DNA of 64,000 nucleotides from Tachypleus tridentatus (taxonomy: Eukaryota; Arthropoda; Merostomata; Xiphosura; Limulidae): contig NC_134837.1 in NCBI RefSeq assembly GCF_004210375.1, forward strand, positions 168,991,310 through 169,055,309, given 5' to 3'. The stretch's first letter is position 1, and every line of letters starts with the position of its first letter. The notes below the pieces were generated by a model. That model had not been told where the DNA came from, made no database searches, and saw nothing but the letters and a program-made list of their open reading frames with translations. This document shows, piece after piece, positions 12,065 to 22,469 of this stretch. Position numbers and translations under genes: made by a program.

Positions 12065-13289
12065 AGTCGCGCAAGTTGTGATTAACTACCTTCAATTGAG
12101 TATTTTCGTGATTATCAAAAACTATGTACAGCTTAAGGAATTAGAAATATTTTTTCTGTGTGCTATTACACCTACAATGTGATTTAAAAAATAAAGTTAT
12201 AAACCATTTCTGAGGTGTTGGTAGAGTTTTTAAATTCTTTATTGAATCTTGAAGTGTTACACCGCAATACTTCACTTTTTAAGTAACTATAAAACTAAAT
12301 TTATTGATAAAGAGTTTGTGATTTACTTCAAACAAACAAAGCTTGCAACAGTATTTCTTTAAGCTATTTTATACGCTTTATTGACCAGGTTCAAATCCAA
12401 GCATTTTTATTTGCATCAGTGTTTGGGATTCCTATAGCTTTCAGATTTTTTTTGGTTGTAAATATAGAAATATTAGCAACTTTATTTAATATTTTAGACT
12501 TTGTGAGAAAACAAAGTCGATTTTACTTTATGTTCTATGAGGAAATTTATTAGATGTTCAAGTAATTAACTTTCTTATACGGTATCCAAGACTTAAACAA
12601 GTTACTTTATAACCTAGAGAGATAGCTTTAGAAACTAACTATGTTTTTGATAAATGTCAAATAAAGTAAACACTGTCACTTAGCCCTTACGTCGAAATGT
12701 CTTTAAACCCAATGAAGCAGTATTCATAACTTTTTATTGACTTTAAATACTCTTGAGGTAATTTCCATTTCTTTAACCTCTGACTATTATCTCTTTCTAG
12801 AGACAAAAAATATGATTGGCCAAGACCTTGAAGCCTGACTTACAACTCACATACAACGTTTGCTAAGGAACTGACCAATCAGGGTATAGTTCTCGTGTTA
12901 ATGTCCTTGTGGCCTGCAATTTATTTGTTCGCGGATGGTTTGTTTCCAAACATGTAAGTCGTTAGGTATTCAAATCGACAAGCATATTTTATTTGTTTTA
13001 GTGGAGACCACTGTAATGTTGTTTAACGTTCTGTCAGCATTATCTTTCGTAACAAAAAACTGGGACTATTGCTTTCTATTCTGAGAAGGTGTCCTATCTT
13101 TAGTCATGAAGTTTGGAAGCTCAGTTTTAAGAACCAGTCACAACAAATATCCTAGATTACTTCAATTATTGTTTATGAGAATTTAGGTATCTGTGCCGTA
13201 CAAAATTGTACAATATATATTAATCTTCATTCCAGATGTATTTATAGGTATGTCTTCACATATTTAGTATTGTGTGGGCAGTAGTTTTC
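12065..13289. other. No recognisable feature
   Basis: AT-rich single-copy-looking sequence. I see no coding similarity, repeats or convincing splice-flanked frame. Confidence 0.5.
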
Positions 13290-13580
13290 ATGGTGCTGCG
13301 AGGCCCGGCATGGCCAGGTGGTTAAGGCGTTCGACTCGTAATCTGAGGGTCACGAGTTCGAATCCCCGTCGCACCAAACATGCTCACCCTGTCAGCCGTG
13401 GGGGCGTTATAATGTTACGGTCAATCCCACTATTCGTTGATAAATGAGTAGCCCAAGAGTTGGCGGTAGGTGGTGATGACTAGTCGCTTTCTCTCTAGTC
13501 TTACACTGCTATATTAGGGACGATTAGAGCAGATAGCTCTCGTGTAGCTTTGCTCGAAATTAAAAAAAAAATGGTGTTGC
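13290..13580 (+). mobile_element. SINE-A copy, full length with target-site duplication
   Basis: It starts GGCCCGGCATGGCCAGG at 13302 and ends in an A-run near 13570. ATGGTGCTGC (13290-13299) and ATGGTGTTGC (13571-13580) flank it with one mismatch. The tRNA-like head folds with loop CTCGTAA, anticodon CGT (Thr). Confidence 0.93.
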
Positions 13581-14269
13581 CAATATTTTATACTTTATTC
13601 AAATACTATTGTTTTCAAAGAATATTGATGGTATATTAGAAATATTCACGAACTTCAAGACAGAGAAATAAAACTTTAAGAATTTTATTGAAACCTTATG
13701 TGATGGTATACACTAAGTTTCTTTTGTTTTTAAACCTTTTAACTAGTAGGCACAAAAAATTTTCGCTGAGAAATAGCTTATACTAAACGTCAACAAGTAG
13801 GTTTGAGATTGTCGTTCTATCTATACCTCTAGTTGATATCACGTACAGTACTGGGCAAAATTATTAGAACAAGAGAATGTTTTGTTATTCTTTTCATTTT
13901 GTAGAGCTCAATCTTTCATACTATTACAGAACGTAAATTTCACCAATATGGTAATGCTTCATTGATCCCTGTTGACAACTGAATGAGACAAGATGAGAAT
14001 ACTTATCATTCTTTAGAATTACCATGTACTTATAGTAAGGGTTCTGCTTCAATGAACATATGCTCATTAAATTTAGCGTCTAAAATAATAATGCCACATG
14101 GAGTGTCTTAGCTCTGTAGAAAGAAGCTAGCAAGAAGATAATGTGTGGTACCGGTACATGGTACCATTAAACCAATTAAATACCACTCCTCAAATAAACA
14201 TAGATATAAACAGTATTTGACACTGTATATTAAGTCTTACGGTCATGCCACGGCCCTAAAAAACACAAA

Positions 14270-15600
14270 AAACGTACAGAATTGTCAAAAGAGCAGAGTT
14301 ATCATAAAAGCTGGTTGTGATGCTGGTTGGACTCTTCGCAAATTGCTGCAGACTTGAAATGCTCCACAAACACTGTCAATCACATCCCAGATAGTGAGAC
14401 AGAGACACATAAATCTGAAAATAGAAAATAAAGAGACAAAACACCTAAACTCAATTATACTGATGTTAAGCATCTTCGTTTATGCAGCCTTCAAGACAGA
14501 AAGTAGAGTGCCACTGATCTCAAGCTTGAGATAAACAACCATGTTCTAATTGACAAAAAAGTTTCCAGATCTACCGTCTCAGAAGACTGGTTTGTTTTTA
14601 ATTTTGCGCAAAGCTACGCAAGGGCTATCTACGCTAACCGTTCCTAATTTATCAGTGTAAGACTAAAGGGAAGGCAACTAGTCATCACCACCAACCATCA
14701 ACTCTGGGGCTACTCTTTTACCAACGAATAGTGGGATTGATTGTCACATTATAACGCCCTCACAGCTGAAAGGGCGAGCATGTTTGTTGTGACTGGGACT
14801 CGAACATGCGACCGTCAAATTACGATTCGAGTGCCTTAACCACCTGGCCTTACTGGGCTATCAGAAGACTCAACGAGAATGGAATATTTGGTCATTTAAG
14901 GGCTATAAAACCTTTACTTTGATATCCTAATATTTCCAAGAGACTGAACGTTACTAAAACTTACAAAAACTGGACTACTGATGATTGGAAAATGGTGTTA
15001 CGAACGGATGAGACCAAATGTGAAATATTTGGTCCATATCGTAAGTTGTACGCCCAGCAGAAGAATAGTGAAAAATACATACCTTAATGCACAGCACCTA
15101 CCATGAAGCATGGGGGGGGTCAATGTGATGGTTTGGGGTGTTGTTTTTTTTCTGCTGAGACGACTGGAGATATTTATTAAATAGATGGAATAAAGGACTG
15201 AAGCAAGTACCATCTGATACTGATCTGTCATGGTATATCCAGTGGTTTGCGTATTATTGTTAAAGGATTCTACTGTTAAGAAGATAATGATCCCAAACAC
15301 TCTTCTAACCTATGCAGATATTACTTAGCTAAGGAAGTAGCTGCTGAAGTCATTCAAATGGTGCAACGGCCCTCACAGAGTCCTGAGTCCTGATCTCAAC
15401 TCAATTGACAGATCAAAACTTACTTCCAACGAAACTTTATGGGAGTGTATTAGAGCTACTTGGAGTAAAATCCTAAAGGACACTTTGATTAAATATGTTA
15501 CAACAATGCCTGAAAAACTGTCTGCAGTTATTAAAGCAAAAGTTGACACACAAAGTATTAACTGCTTGCTGAACTCAAGAACTTCCACTGAGTTTCTGTT
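14270..15600 (+). pseudogene. Tc1-like transposase remnant split by a SINE
   Basis: Translated pieces in several frames read VIIKAGCDAGWTLRKL (first HTH), VLRTDETKCEIFGP (first Asp), APTMKHGG-type sequence near 15100, EDNDPKHSSN (second Asp) and DLNSID where DLNPIE is expected, so the catalytic Glu is Asp. The C-terminal segment reads ETLWECIRATWSKIL and MPEKLSAVIKAK, typical of Tc1 ends. Stops and frameshifts occur throughout. The SINE entered at a conserved STVSRRL-like position and duplicated ten bases. No function is expected. Confidence 0.85.
14579..14870 (-). mobile_element. SINE-A copy inserted in the second Tc1 element
   Basis: The SINE (14589-14860) is flanked by TCAGAAGACT at 14579-14588 and 14861-14870, both within transposase sequence. 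Removing one copy restores continuity of the Tc1 reading, so the SINE is younger than the Tc1 insertion. Confidence 0.95.
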
Positions 15601-15890
15601 GTACGCAATCTGAATATTAATCAAAGATTGATGTTTCACCTGTGATTTACCTTCCATTGTTCTTTGAAAGTAGCCTGAAATATAAATTTTGTCTTTGTCC
15701 TGACACTTTTGCACAGTACTGTATATCAGTACTGTGTATCGCATAGATACACATGGTAATAGCAACACAATATTCATTATAATTTATGTAATATATTTCA
15801 TTACAATAGCATACTTAGTTTTATACTGTATAAATGAGTTGCACATGTAGGTGGTTGATGGTTTTAGATTTATCCTGCCACTTTAAGAAA

Positions 15891-16166
15891 GCCCTGCATG
15901 GCCAGGTGGTTAGGGCGCTCGACTCGCAATCTGAGGGTTGTGGGTTCGAATGCCCGTCGCACCAAACATGCTCGTCATTTCAGTCGTGGGGGCGTTATAA
16001 TGTGATGGTCAACCCACTATTCGTTGGTAAAAGAGTAGTCCAAGAGTTGGCGGTGGGTGGTGATAACCAATTGCCTTCCCTCTAGTCTTACACTGCTAAA
16101 TTAGGGACGGCTAGCGCAGATAGCCCTCGTGTAGGTTTGCGCGAAATTTAAAACAAAACAAACAAT
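15891..16166 (+). mobile_element. SINE-A copy, full length
   Basis: Head GCCCTGCATGGCCAGGTGG, box B GGGTTCGAATGCCC, tail AAATTTAAAACAAAAC. Confidence 0.92.
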
Positions 16167-16199
16167 GACTCAGGGTTCGCGTTCTGTTTTCTTAAAAAT

Positions 16200-16295
16200 T
16201 GCTATCCACTTTTGGGCCGTGGATGCGAAAGTTAAATCCAACTATTTTACTAGAGTAGTCCAAGGACTGCGCTATGTCTGCATAATTTTGAAATA
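16200..16295 (+). mobile_element. Ancient SINE-A body fragment
   Basis: TTTTGGGCCGTGGATGCG, then TAAATCCAACTATTTTA and AGAGTAGTCCAAGG, match the A-body order. It is strongly diverged. Confidence 0.5.
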
Positions 16296-18669
16296 ATAAA
16301 CTAAAGTAAAGGCAGCAAGACAGGGGCTACTTTATTGGGATGGCGTGATCTGCTTGTCATATATTTTGATCATTGTGTTTGTTTAATAATGTATGGTATG
16401 GATACAGTAAGAGAGACGCCATTTTAAGTCAGCTGTTTTTATTGCATCTCGTTTGTCAGAGAAAACCAGAATTCATTGTGGCTTTACCAACTTAATTTCC
16501 AGTATGTAAATTAAGTTTATTAATATCTTATAGGCACGTAGATGTTAAAATTGCTACTCAAGTTGGATAATTTAATAAATATTCAAGTCTTTTATTATAA
16601 TTGAACTTTTCTGTTAGATTTCTTCTTTAAACATGATTTAATAGTTTGCTATATATATGTATTCATTTAGACACACCATATTGACCTACTGATTTGGAAC
16701 GCATGTGCTGTTTTCCTCCAGTTATGCTTATTAATCTGGCAATGTTCTCAGAAATATCGTTTATTGTTCGACGAATGAGGGATATAAACCATTTTATATT
16801 TATTCCTAGAATAAAATAAAACTCTTGTCTTGAATTGACTTTTTATACAATCATAAGTATACTTACGTTTTTTTTTTATTCTCAACAGCAAGTAAACCTT
16901 GAGAGGTTATAATAGTAATAAGTATTTAATTATTATTTAAATCCCCCTACAGACTCAGATGCTTTAAAAAACCTTTATCTATTTTATCGTTATAAAATTG
17001 CCAAGGTTCAATAATTAGAGTTTATGAGAGTATCCTTACTTGGCCCTGAGAAAGTGAACGACAGAAACCGGTTCTGGAAACACTCCAAGGAACCAGTTAA
17101 ACTTCTGTCGTTTGAGCGAAAATGAAATTCAATAATTCCGTATTGAATGTGTTATAGGTTGATGCAAATACAGTCAATATTTCTCCACTGGTTACAGAGA
17201 TATATTATTTTGTGGTATTACATGATCAGTCAGGTTTAGTCATGATACACTAATTACAACAACATCCAACGAACGTATTACCTTTTAGCAATCTCTATAA
17301 CTCCACTTATATTTGTAGAAGTTGTCCTACTTACTCTACTATTTCCTTTTGTTTATTGTATTATTTTTTCATGAACTTTTGTGTTAACATTAGCTGGTAT
17401 TCTTATTATCAGCATAATTTGGGCATTTGATGAATGTCAGCTAGAAATATTCATTTTTGTAATCCACGAGTTAATTCTGATTGGTTGTGATGATAGATAT
17501 TTTTAATTAATATTTATTACTGCATTCTTAAATGTGTAGAAAGATCGATTATATTACGTTTTGATGTTAGCTGAAACACATAAAGAATTTTAAAGGACTG
17601 GCATAACAATTCCTAACTGTTATACTATTTGATTTTATTGGACATTTTTAACTGTTAAGTTTGGTTTACTTTTGCACAGTTATTTGAAAGTTTTAGCTCA
17701 CAGAATATTTTATTTCTCATTTTGTGCTTTCCATGTTCAAAGCTAGGTTTGCAGGTAAGGAGCAGAATCTATATACAGATGTTTGAAAATATATGTGCAT
17801 TAAATTACAGCATAATATAAATGTTTTTCATAAAATTATGGAATTTGGAAATTATGTTCTCATTTGCTCTTCTTTCACACCAAAGAAATGTTAGATATGA
17901 TAATAGATCTTTGTTCATTTACAAAACAATATATAAATTAAAGTATGAAGTTACAGTAAAGACAATAAGAGGAATACAACTATCATTGATCAAGCCTTTC
18001 TCTCTTTTCAGGTATGTAAATTTGTATTCAAAACTGATGCTTAAATCTATAAAATGAGCTCTAGCTTAAACAATTTGAATAGGGGAAACAAAGATGGAAT
18101 CATCCACATTGATTCAAAGATTTGTTACCAGGAAGTTTGAGTTTTTAGAATCGGAATAAAAAATATTGTCAGCAAATAATATGATCGCAGTTGGCTGATT
18201 TATCATATCTTTTTAAACTTTTAACGGTAGGAACAAACAAACAAATGAAATGTTGATTGGAATTAGCGTAATTTTAAATTACTTTTAAAAATAGTGAAAA
18301 GATTCATACGAAAAAAACAACTAAGATGGTGGCTGATGGAAGAATTGATACACTGATATACTGAACTTGATTGAGACACAACTAATGGTTTTCTAATATG
18401 ATACTCTCGTTTAATTACTAATGGGACTTTTTGGCTAACTTTATTATGTTTCATTTTATTAGCGAAGTCTTTTTCATGTTCTAATTTTACAAACGATGAA
18501 TTAAAACATCAAACTTAAAACTAAGTTACAGAGAATATTTATAGAATACAGATATGTTTCTGACTTTTGGCTTTCAAAGCTAGGTGATTAAAATAAACTA
18601 GATGCAAAGAACTAAACATTACAGGTCTTTGTTAAATGCAGTGATTTAATGATCGACCAGGATGCTAAT
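16296..18669. other. No gene seen
   Basis: AT-rich DNA. Apart from the hairpin at 17.06 kb, only short open frames without domains, for example a basic 78-codon frame at 17821-18057. Confidence 0.5.
17057..17112. other. Compact imperfect hairpin
   Basis: AACGACAGAA at 17057-17066 pairs with TTCTGTCGTT at 17103-17112. Inside it, GGTTC-TGG can pair with CCA-AG-GAACC around an AAACACT loop. I see no known RNA family. Confidence 0.4.
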
Positions 18670-18751
18670 GTTGCCAAGCTTATGTGACAATAATCTTTAC
18701 CAACGCTTTTCCAGACACGTTGAATGGCTACAGTGTTTCACATACCAGTCT
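18670..18751 (+). repeat. Source or sister copy of the foldback spacer
   Basis: This 82-bp stretch, GTTGCCAAGCTTATGTG to ACCAGTCT, recurs at 19552-19629 with a 4-bp deletion and about one substitution. The near-identity indicates a recent local duplication tied to the Penelope-like insertion. Confidence 0.85.
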
Positions 18752-19507
18752 CATCATGGAAGGTGAATGTCTGGTCCATAGAGTAGGCTTAGACGTGTAC
18801 TCGAATAAAAACTTTATAAAGGTCACATCGTTTCCTGACACCAGCTGGCCTTGGGCTCTTTGCAAGTTGAATTTTCAAACGACCGGTTCTTATTCTGCCT
18901 GGAAAACCAAAGAAATGCATAAATCCAGATGGTAGAGAAGACCAAGAACTCTTGGATAGCAACATTATACTTGTATGTAGTTCTTCACCAGCTTTGCCTT
19001 TTGGTAGCACGTGACAGTTGATAAGTCAAGTACCTTTCTGGTGGTCACCAGACCAACTTTTTATGTTGGTAGCTCTAGGTCATTTAAGGAGTGAAATCGT
19101 TAATGGCACTTCACATTACTTAACCTGAAATATCAACATAAAAATAAAACAGGTGGTAAGTGCTGACTCGAGAAAGTTCTAAACAACAACTTATATTTTT
19201 TTTCTTTTTCTCGATTTAAAAACCAAAGTCAGCATTTATCAATGTAATTGTAGTGCAAACAATATAAATTGAAATTGTTCTTGCGTAAACGCCTTTGTTT
19301 AAGTGTGTTTGTAATTAATTATGTTTGTCATCAGATACTGTAGTACTAGGCTTGTTCGATCCCTTAAGGTTTCTTTCCAGGAAAAGTGTATTATAGTATT
19401 TGAACCAAACAATGGCTCGCCATCAGTGATGTCGAGAAACCCACTTGTTGAGAAATATATATGTAAAAACGGCTCGTTTGGGTTAAGAAAATATTTTACA
19501 TAGAAGA

Positions 19508-19549
19508 GCGAACAACGTTTCGACCTTCGTCGGTCATCGTCAGGTTCAC
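19508..19549 (-). ncRNA. Hammerhead ribozyme-like motif, minus strand
   Basis: Read on the minus strand: helix I GTGAAC/GTTCGC (six pairs, one G-U), core CTGACGA (CUGANGA consensus), helix II TGACC...GGTC, core GAAA, and an extremely short helix III made by ACGT, with a predicted cleavage position after GTT. All conserved core bases are present. Minimal helix III type I hammerheads of this form are known from Penelope-like elements and are thought to cut best as dimers. Confidence 0.6.
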
Positions 19550-19631
19550 AGGTTGCCAAGCTTATGTGACAATAATCTTTACCAACGCTCTTCCACGTTG
19601 AATGGCTACAGTGTTTCACATACCAGTCTTT

Positions 19632-19673
19632 GTGAATCTGACGATGACCGAAGAAGGTCGAAACGTTGTTCGC
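19632..19673 (+). ncRNA. Hammerhead ribozyme-like motif, plus strand
   Basis: This is the mate of the minus-strand motif in the same foldback. Helix I is GTGAAT/GTTCGC (with a terminal G-U next to the core). The core is CTGACGA, helix II TGACC-GAAGAA-GGTC, then GAAACGTT. The core matches CUGANGA...GAAA. Activity is unproven. Confidence 0.6.
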
Positions 19674-19945
19674 TCTTCTATGTAAAATATTTTCTCAACC
19701 CAAACGAGCCGTTTTTGCATATATAATGGCTCGCCATGTTTGTTGACGACGATCGCTTCACGCAACGCTTATGTTGTTGAAGTAATTTTATCCATCATTC
19801 TTCTCGAAAAAAACCCATTAAAGAACAGAATATAGAATGTAGTGTATTTATTCCATTCGCTTATACAAAATATAACTGATAATAAAAATTACCTTTTAAA
19901 AATTAAAGACAAAAGAAATAAACAAATGCATTATGTAATACGGAC

Positions 19946-20243
19946 TGAAGGTTTACTGTTTGTTTTGGAATTTCGCACAAAGCTACTCGAGAGCTATCTG
20001 TGCTAGCCGTCCCTAATTTAGCAGTGTAAGACTAGAGGGAAGGCAGCTAGTCATCACCACCCACCGCCAACTCTTGGGATACTCTTTTACCAACGATTAG
20101 TGGGATTGACCATCACATTATAACGTCCCCACGGCTGGGAGGGCGAGCATGTTTGGCGCTACTCGGGCGCGAACCCGCGACCCTCAGAGTACGAAGCGCA
20201 CGCCTTAACGCGCTAGGCCATGCCAGGCCCAGTGAAGGTTTAC
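19946..20243 (-). mobile_element. SINE-A copy, young GCGC subfamily, with 11-bp duplication
   Basis: The SINE (19957-20232) is flanked by TGAAGGTTTAC on both sides (19946-19956 and 20233-20243). The head region has the CGGGCGCGAACCCGCG subfamily signature. Confidence 0.95.
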
Positions 20244-20879
20244 GAAAGGATTTTGCTTGTTGTTAAATACAAGCTTAAACAATGGCTATCTGTGGGTATC
20301 GAAACCCAATTTATTTAACATCATAATACCTCAGACTTACCGCTGATGTGGTAAATAATAGATATAAACTAAACATGTTAAGACAACAGAGAAGGCGAGA
20401 CTTACAAATTTAAGACTTCTTTTCTTAGACAAATTTATACTGCTATTTCGTACAAAAATAAAATAATTTCTATTAAAAACAACATATGATTGGTTAGAGA
20501 TGGTTCTGATATTTTCAGAAAACAACAATTGGGGTAAAATAACTTGTTTACCGACCAACTGCCAATTAACTAAATAGCAATTAACTGTAAGCCTACGTAT
20601 TATTTATTTTACGTTTATTTATTTAAATATATTTTCAAACTTTTACTTCAGAGTTGAAAATGTGAGTTATAACCTAAAACGTATCAACAACTATACAATT
20701 AAAATATATCACATTGCTTCTACATCAGAAGAAACAATAAATTGATAAAATCATCTTGTTTCTTCCATCCGGCCAAATTTTTAACCAATGAGTCAACCAT
20801 TCCCACATCTAAAATATAGTTCATTTTTTGTGGTATCTTGTCAAACCTTTTTACTTCATGACCATTGAAAGGGTGTGTA

Positions 20880-21072
20880 TCAAACAGTTTCAGCCGTGGA
20901 GGTGTTATATGTGACAGTCAATTCCAATATTCGTTTGTAAAAGTAGCCCAAGAGTTGGCGGTGGGTGGTGATGACTAGCTGCCTTCCTCTAGTCTTACAC
21001 TGCTAAATTAGGGACGGCTAGCGCAGATAGCTCTCGAGTAGCTTTCTGCGAAATTCAAAAACAAACAAACAA
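20880..21072 (+). mobile_element. SINE-A copy lacking the head
   Basis: It begins CAGCCGTGGAGGTG and ends GCGAAATTCAAAAACAAAC; 5' truncated. Confidence 0.88.
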
Positions 21073-21390
21073 TATACATAAGCAGTAAGAATGTTAAAAT
21101 ATTAGAAGGCAAATTCCCCCCCCCCTAGTGAAACTATGTCAACTCTCCAGCAAAATGACTTTACAAAACATTTTTTATCAAACTATTAAAACACTTGCCA
21201 CCGTTTATGTACAAAGGTGTGCGGTCCATAGAAGCAAGGAAAGCTGTGCTTTCTCGACATACGTTAAAAAATTAATTTTTAAGTATCAGTACAACATGAC
21301 GTATCAACTTGCAACTGATTCATGCGAAGCACTCTTCTATTCCGTACGTAACCAGTAATCACCTTGTACGAGCGAAAACTCTGTTGGGAT

Positions 21391-21483
21391 CTGTGTGTGT
21401 CTTCTTATAGCAGTACCACATAGGGCTATTTGCTGAGTCCACCAATGGGAATCGAACCCTTAATTTTAGCGTTGTAAATCCGT
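21391..21483 (-). mobile_element. SINE-B copy
   Basis: Reversed tail GTGTGTGTCTTCTTATAGC, module and box B (GGAATCGAACCC); it stops before the end of the head. Confidence 0.85.
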
Positions 21484-21724
21484 ACAACTTGCAAAATTCT
21501 TCCTCTTTTTGGTTCATTATAACTTTTTCCTACTAGAAAAGGCTTTATTTCTAACTAAAAACATTTTTCTTATATCATATTCTTTAAACTAAAGAATGCT
21601 TCTTACATGAATAATTTTCTGAATAAAAAATTCAGATTCACACTTGTATTTAAAAAGTTAAAAATACATATCTTGAATGTTATATTCACCTCTTCTGTGG
21701 CATAAAGGAAGTGATCACCAATTG

Positions 21725-22001
21725 TTTGTTTGTTTGTTTTGAATTTTGCGCAAAGCTACACAAGAGCTATCTGCCCAACCATCCCTAATTTAGTAGTGTA
21801 ACACTAGAGAGAAGGCAGCTAGTCATCACCACCCACCGCTAACTCTTGGGCTACTCTTTTACCAACGAATAGTGAGATTGACCGTCACATTATAACACCC
21901 TCACGGCTAAAAGGGCGAGCATGTTTGGTGTGGCGGGGATTCGAACCCGCGACTCTCAGATTACGACTCGAGTGCCTTAGCCACCTGGCCGTGCTGGGCC
22001 A
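21725..22001 (-). mobile_element. SINE-A copy, full length
   Basis: Tail (GTTT)n from 21723; the head ends GGCCGTGCTGGGCC; box B GGGATTCGAACCCGCG is intact. Confidence 0.92.
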
Positions 22002-22049
22002 TCAGAAATAGTTCACCGATGCCAGCTCGAAGCCTCACTGAAGAACATT

Positions 22050-22178
22050 GTTTATCGTTTTATGAATTAAACACAAAGCTACACAATGGGCTATCTGTGC
22101 TCAGCCCATCACGTGTTTCGAAACCTAGTGTTTAGCGGCGTGAGTTTGCAGACATACCGTTGTGCCACTGGGGGCGAC
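22050..22178 (-). mobile_element. SINE-C copy
   Basis: Reversed: a head ending GTGCCACTGGGGG, box B GTGTTTCGAAACCTAG, then a module corresponding to CACAGATAGCCC and a TTAATTC tail. The head differs from families A and B. Confidence 0.75.
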
Positions 22179-22469
22179 TGGAGGAACAAAGCATTGCGTT
22201 TAAAAATTCAATGTAAACCAGTATGACAGGACAACTTGGTTAACTGCTTGTCCTAACGTGCAGGAGCTTTTCTGTTGGCCGTGTTTATTTTTTAATGGTG
22301 AATTTGGGACATGGAACTCAAGCGCATTTGATGATTTAAGTAATATCCATAAGGCAATTAAAAAACATGAACATTCCTCCATTCATATATTTTTAACTCA
22401 ACTCCTAGCTAGATATAAATAAGTGATTATCCATTTATTTCTCTTGTCTTAGAAAAAAACTAGTGATGT

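Larger units (their letters stand above)
13846..15721 (+). mobile_element. Second Tc1-like transposon, short TIRs, with nested SINE
   Basis: The ends are CAGTACTGGGCAAAA at 13846 and the inverted CAGTACTGTGCAAAA ending at 15721, both flanked by TA (13844-13845 and 15722-15723). Imperfect similarity continues to about 26 bp. The element belongs to a different Tc1 lineage from the one at 8 kb and is more decayed. A SINE-A copy (14589-14860) interrupts it. Confidence 0.85.
19411..19737. mobile_element. Foldback structure of Penelope-like (pLTR) sequence
   Basis: Arms 19456-19549 and 19632-19725 are inverted copies (about 94 bp each) that include AACGGCTCGTTTGGG / CCCAAACGAGCCGTT. Between them is a 78-bp copy of sequence from 18670-18751. 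AATGGCTCGCCAT occurs at both outer ends (19411-19423 and 19725-19737) and may be a 13-bp target-site duplication. Each arm holds a hammerhead-like motif. Penelope-like elements are known to carry such ribozymes in their pseudo-LTRs and to leave partly inverted copies. No reverse transcriptase is present here. Confidence 0.6.

Noticed and set aside
13302-13376. tRNA-Thr(CGT)-like gene with boxes A and B
   Set aside because: It is the head of a SINE-A copy with body, tail and target-site duplication; the anticodon stem has a mismatch.
15373-15777. 134-codon minus-strand frame
   Set aside because: It is antisense to the Tc1 transposase C-terminus and has no recognisable domain.
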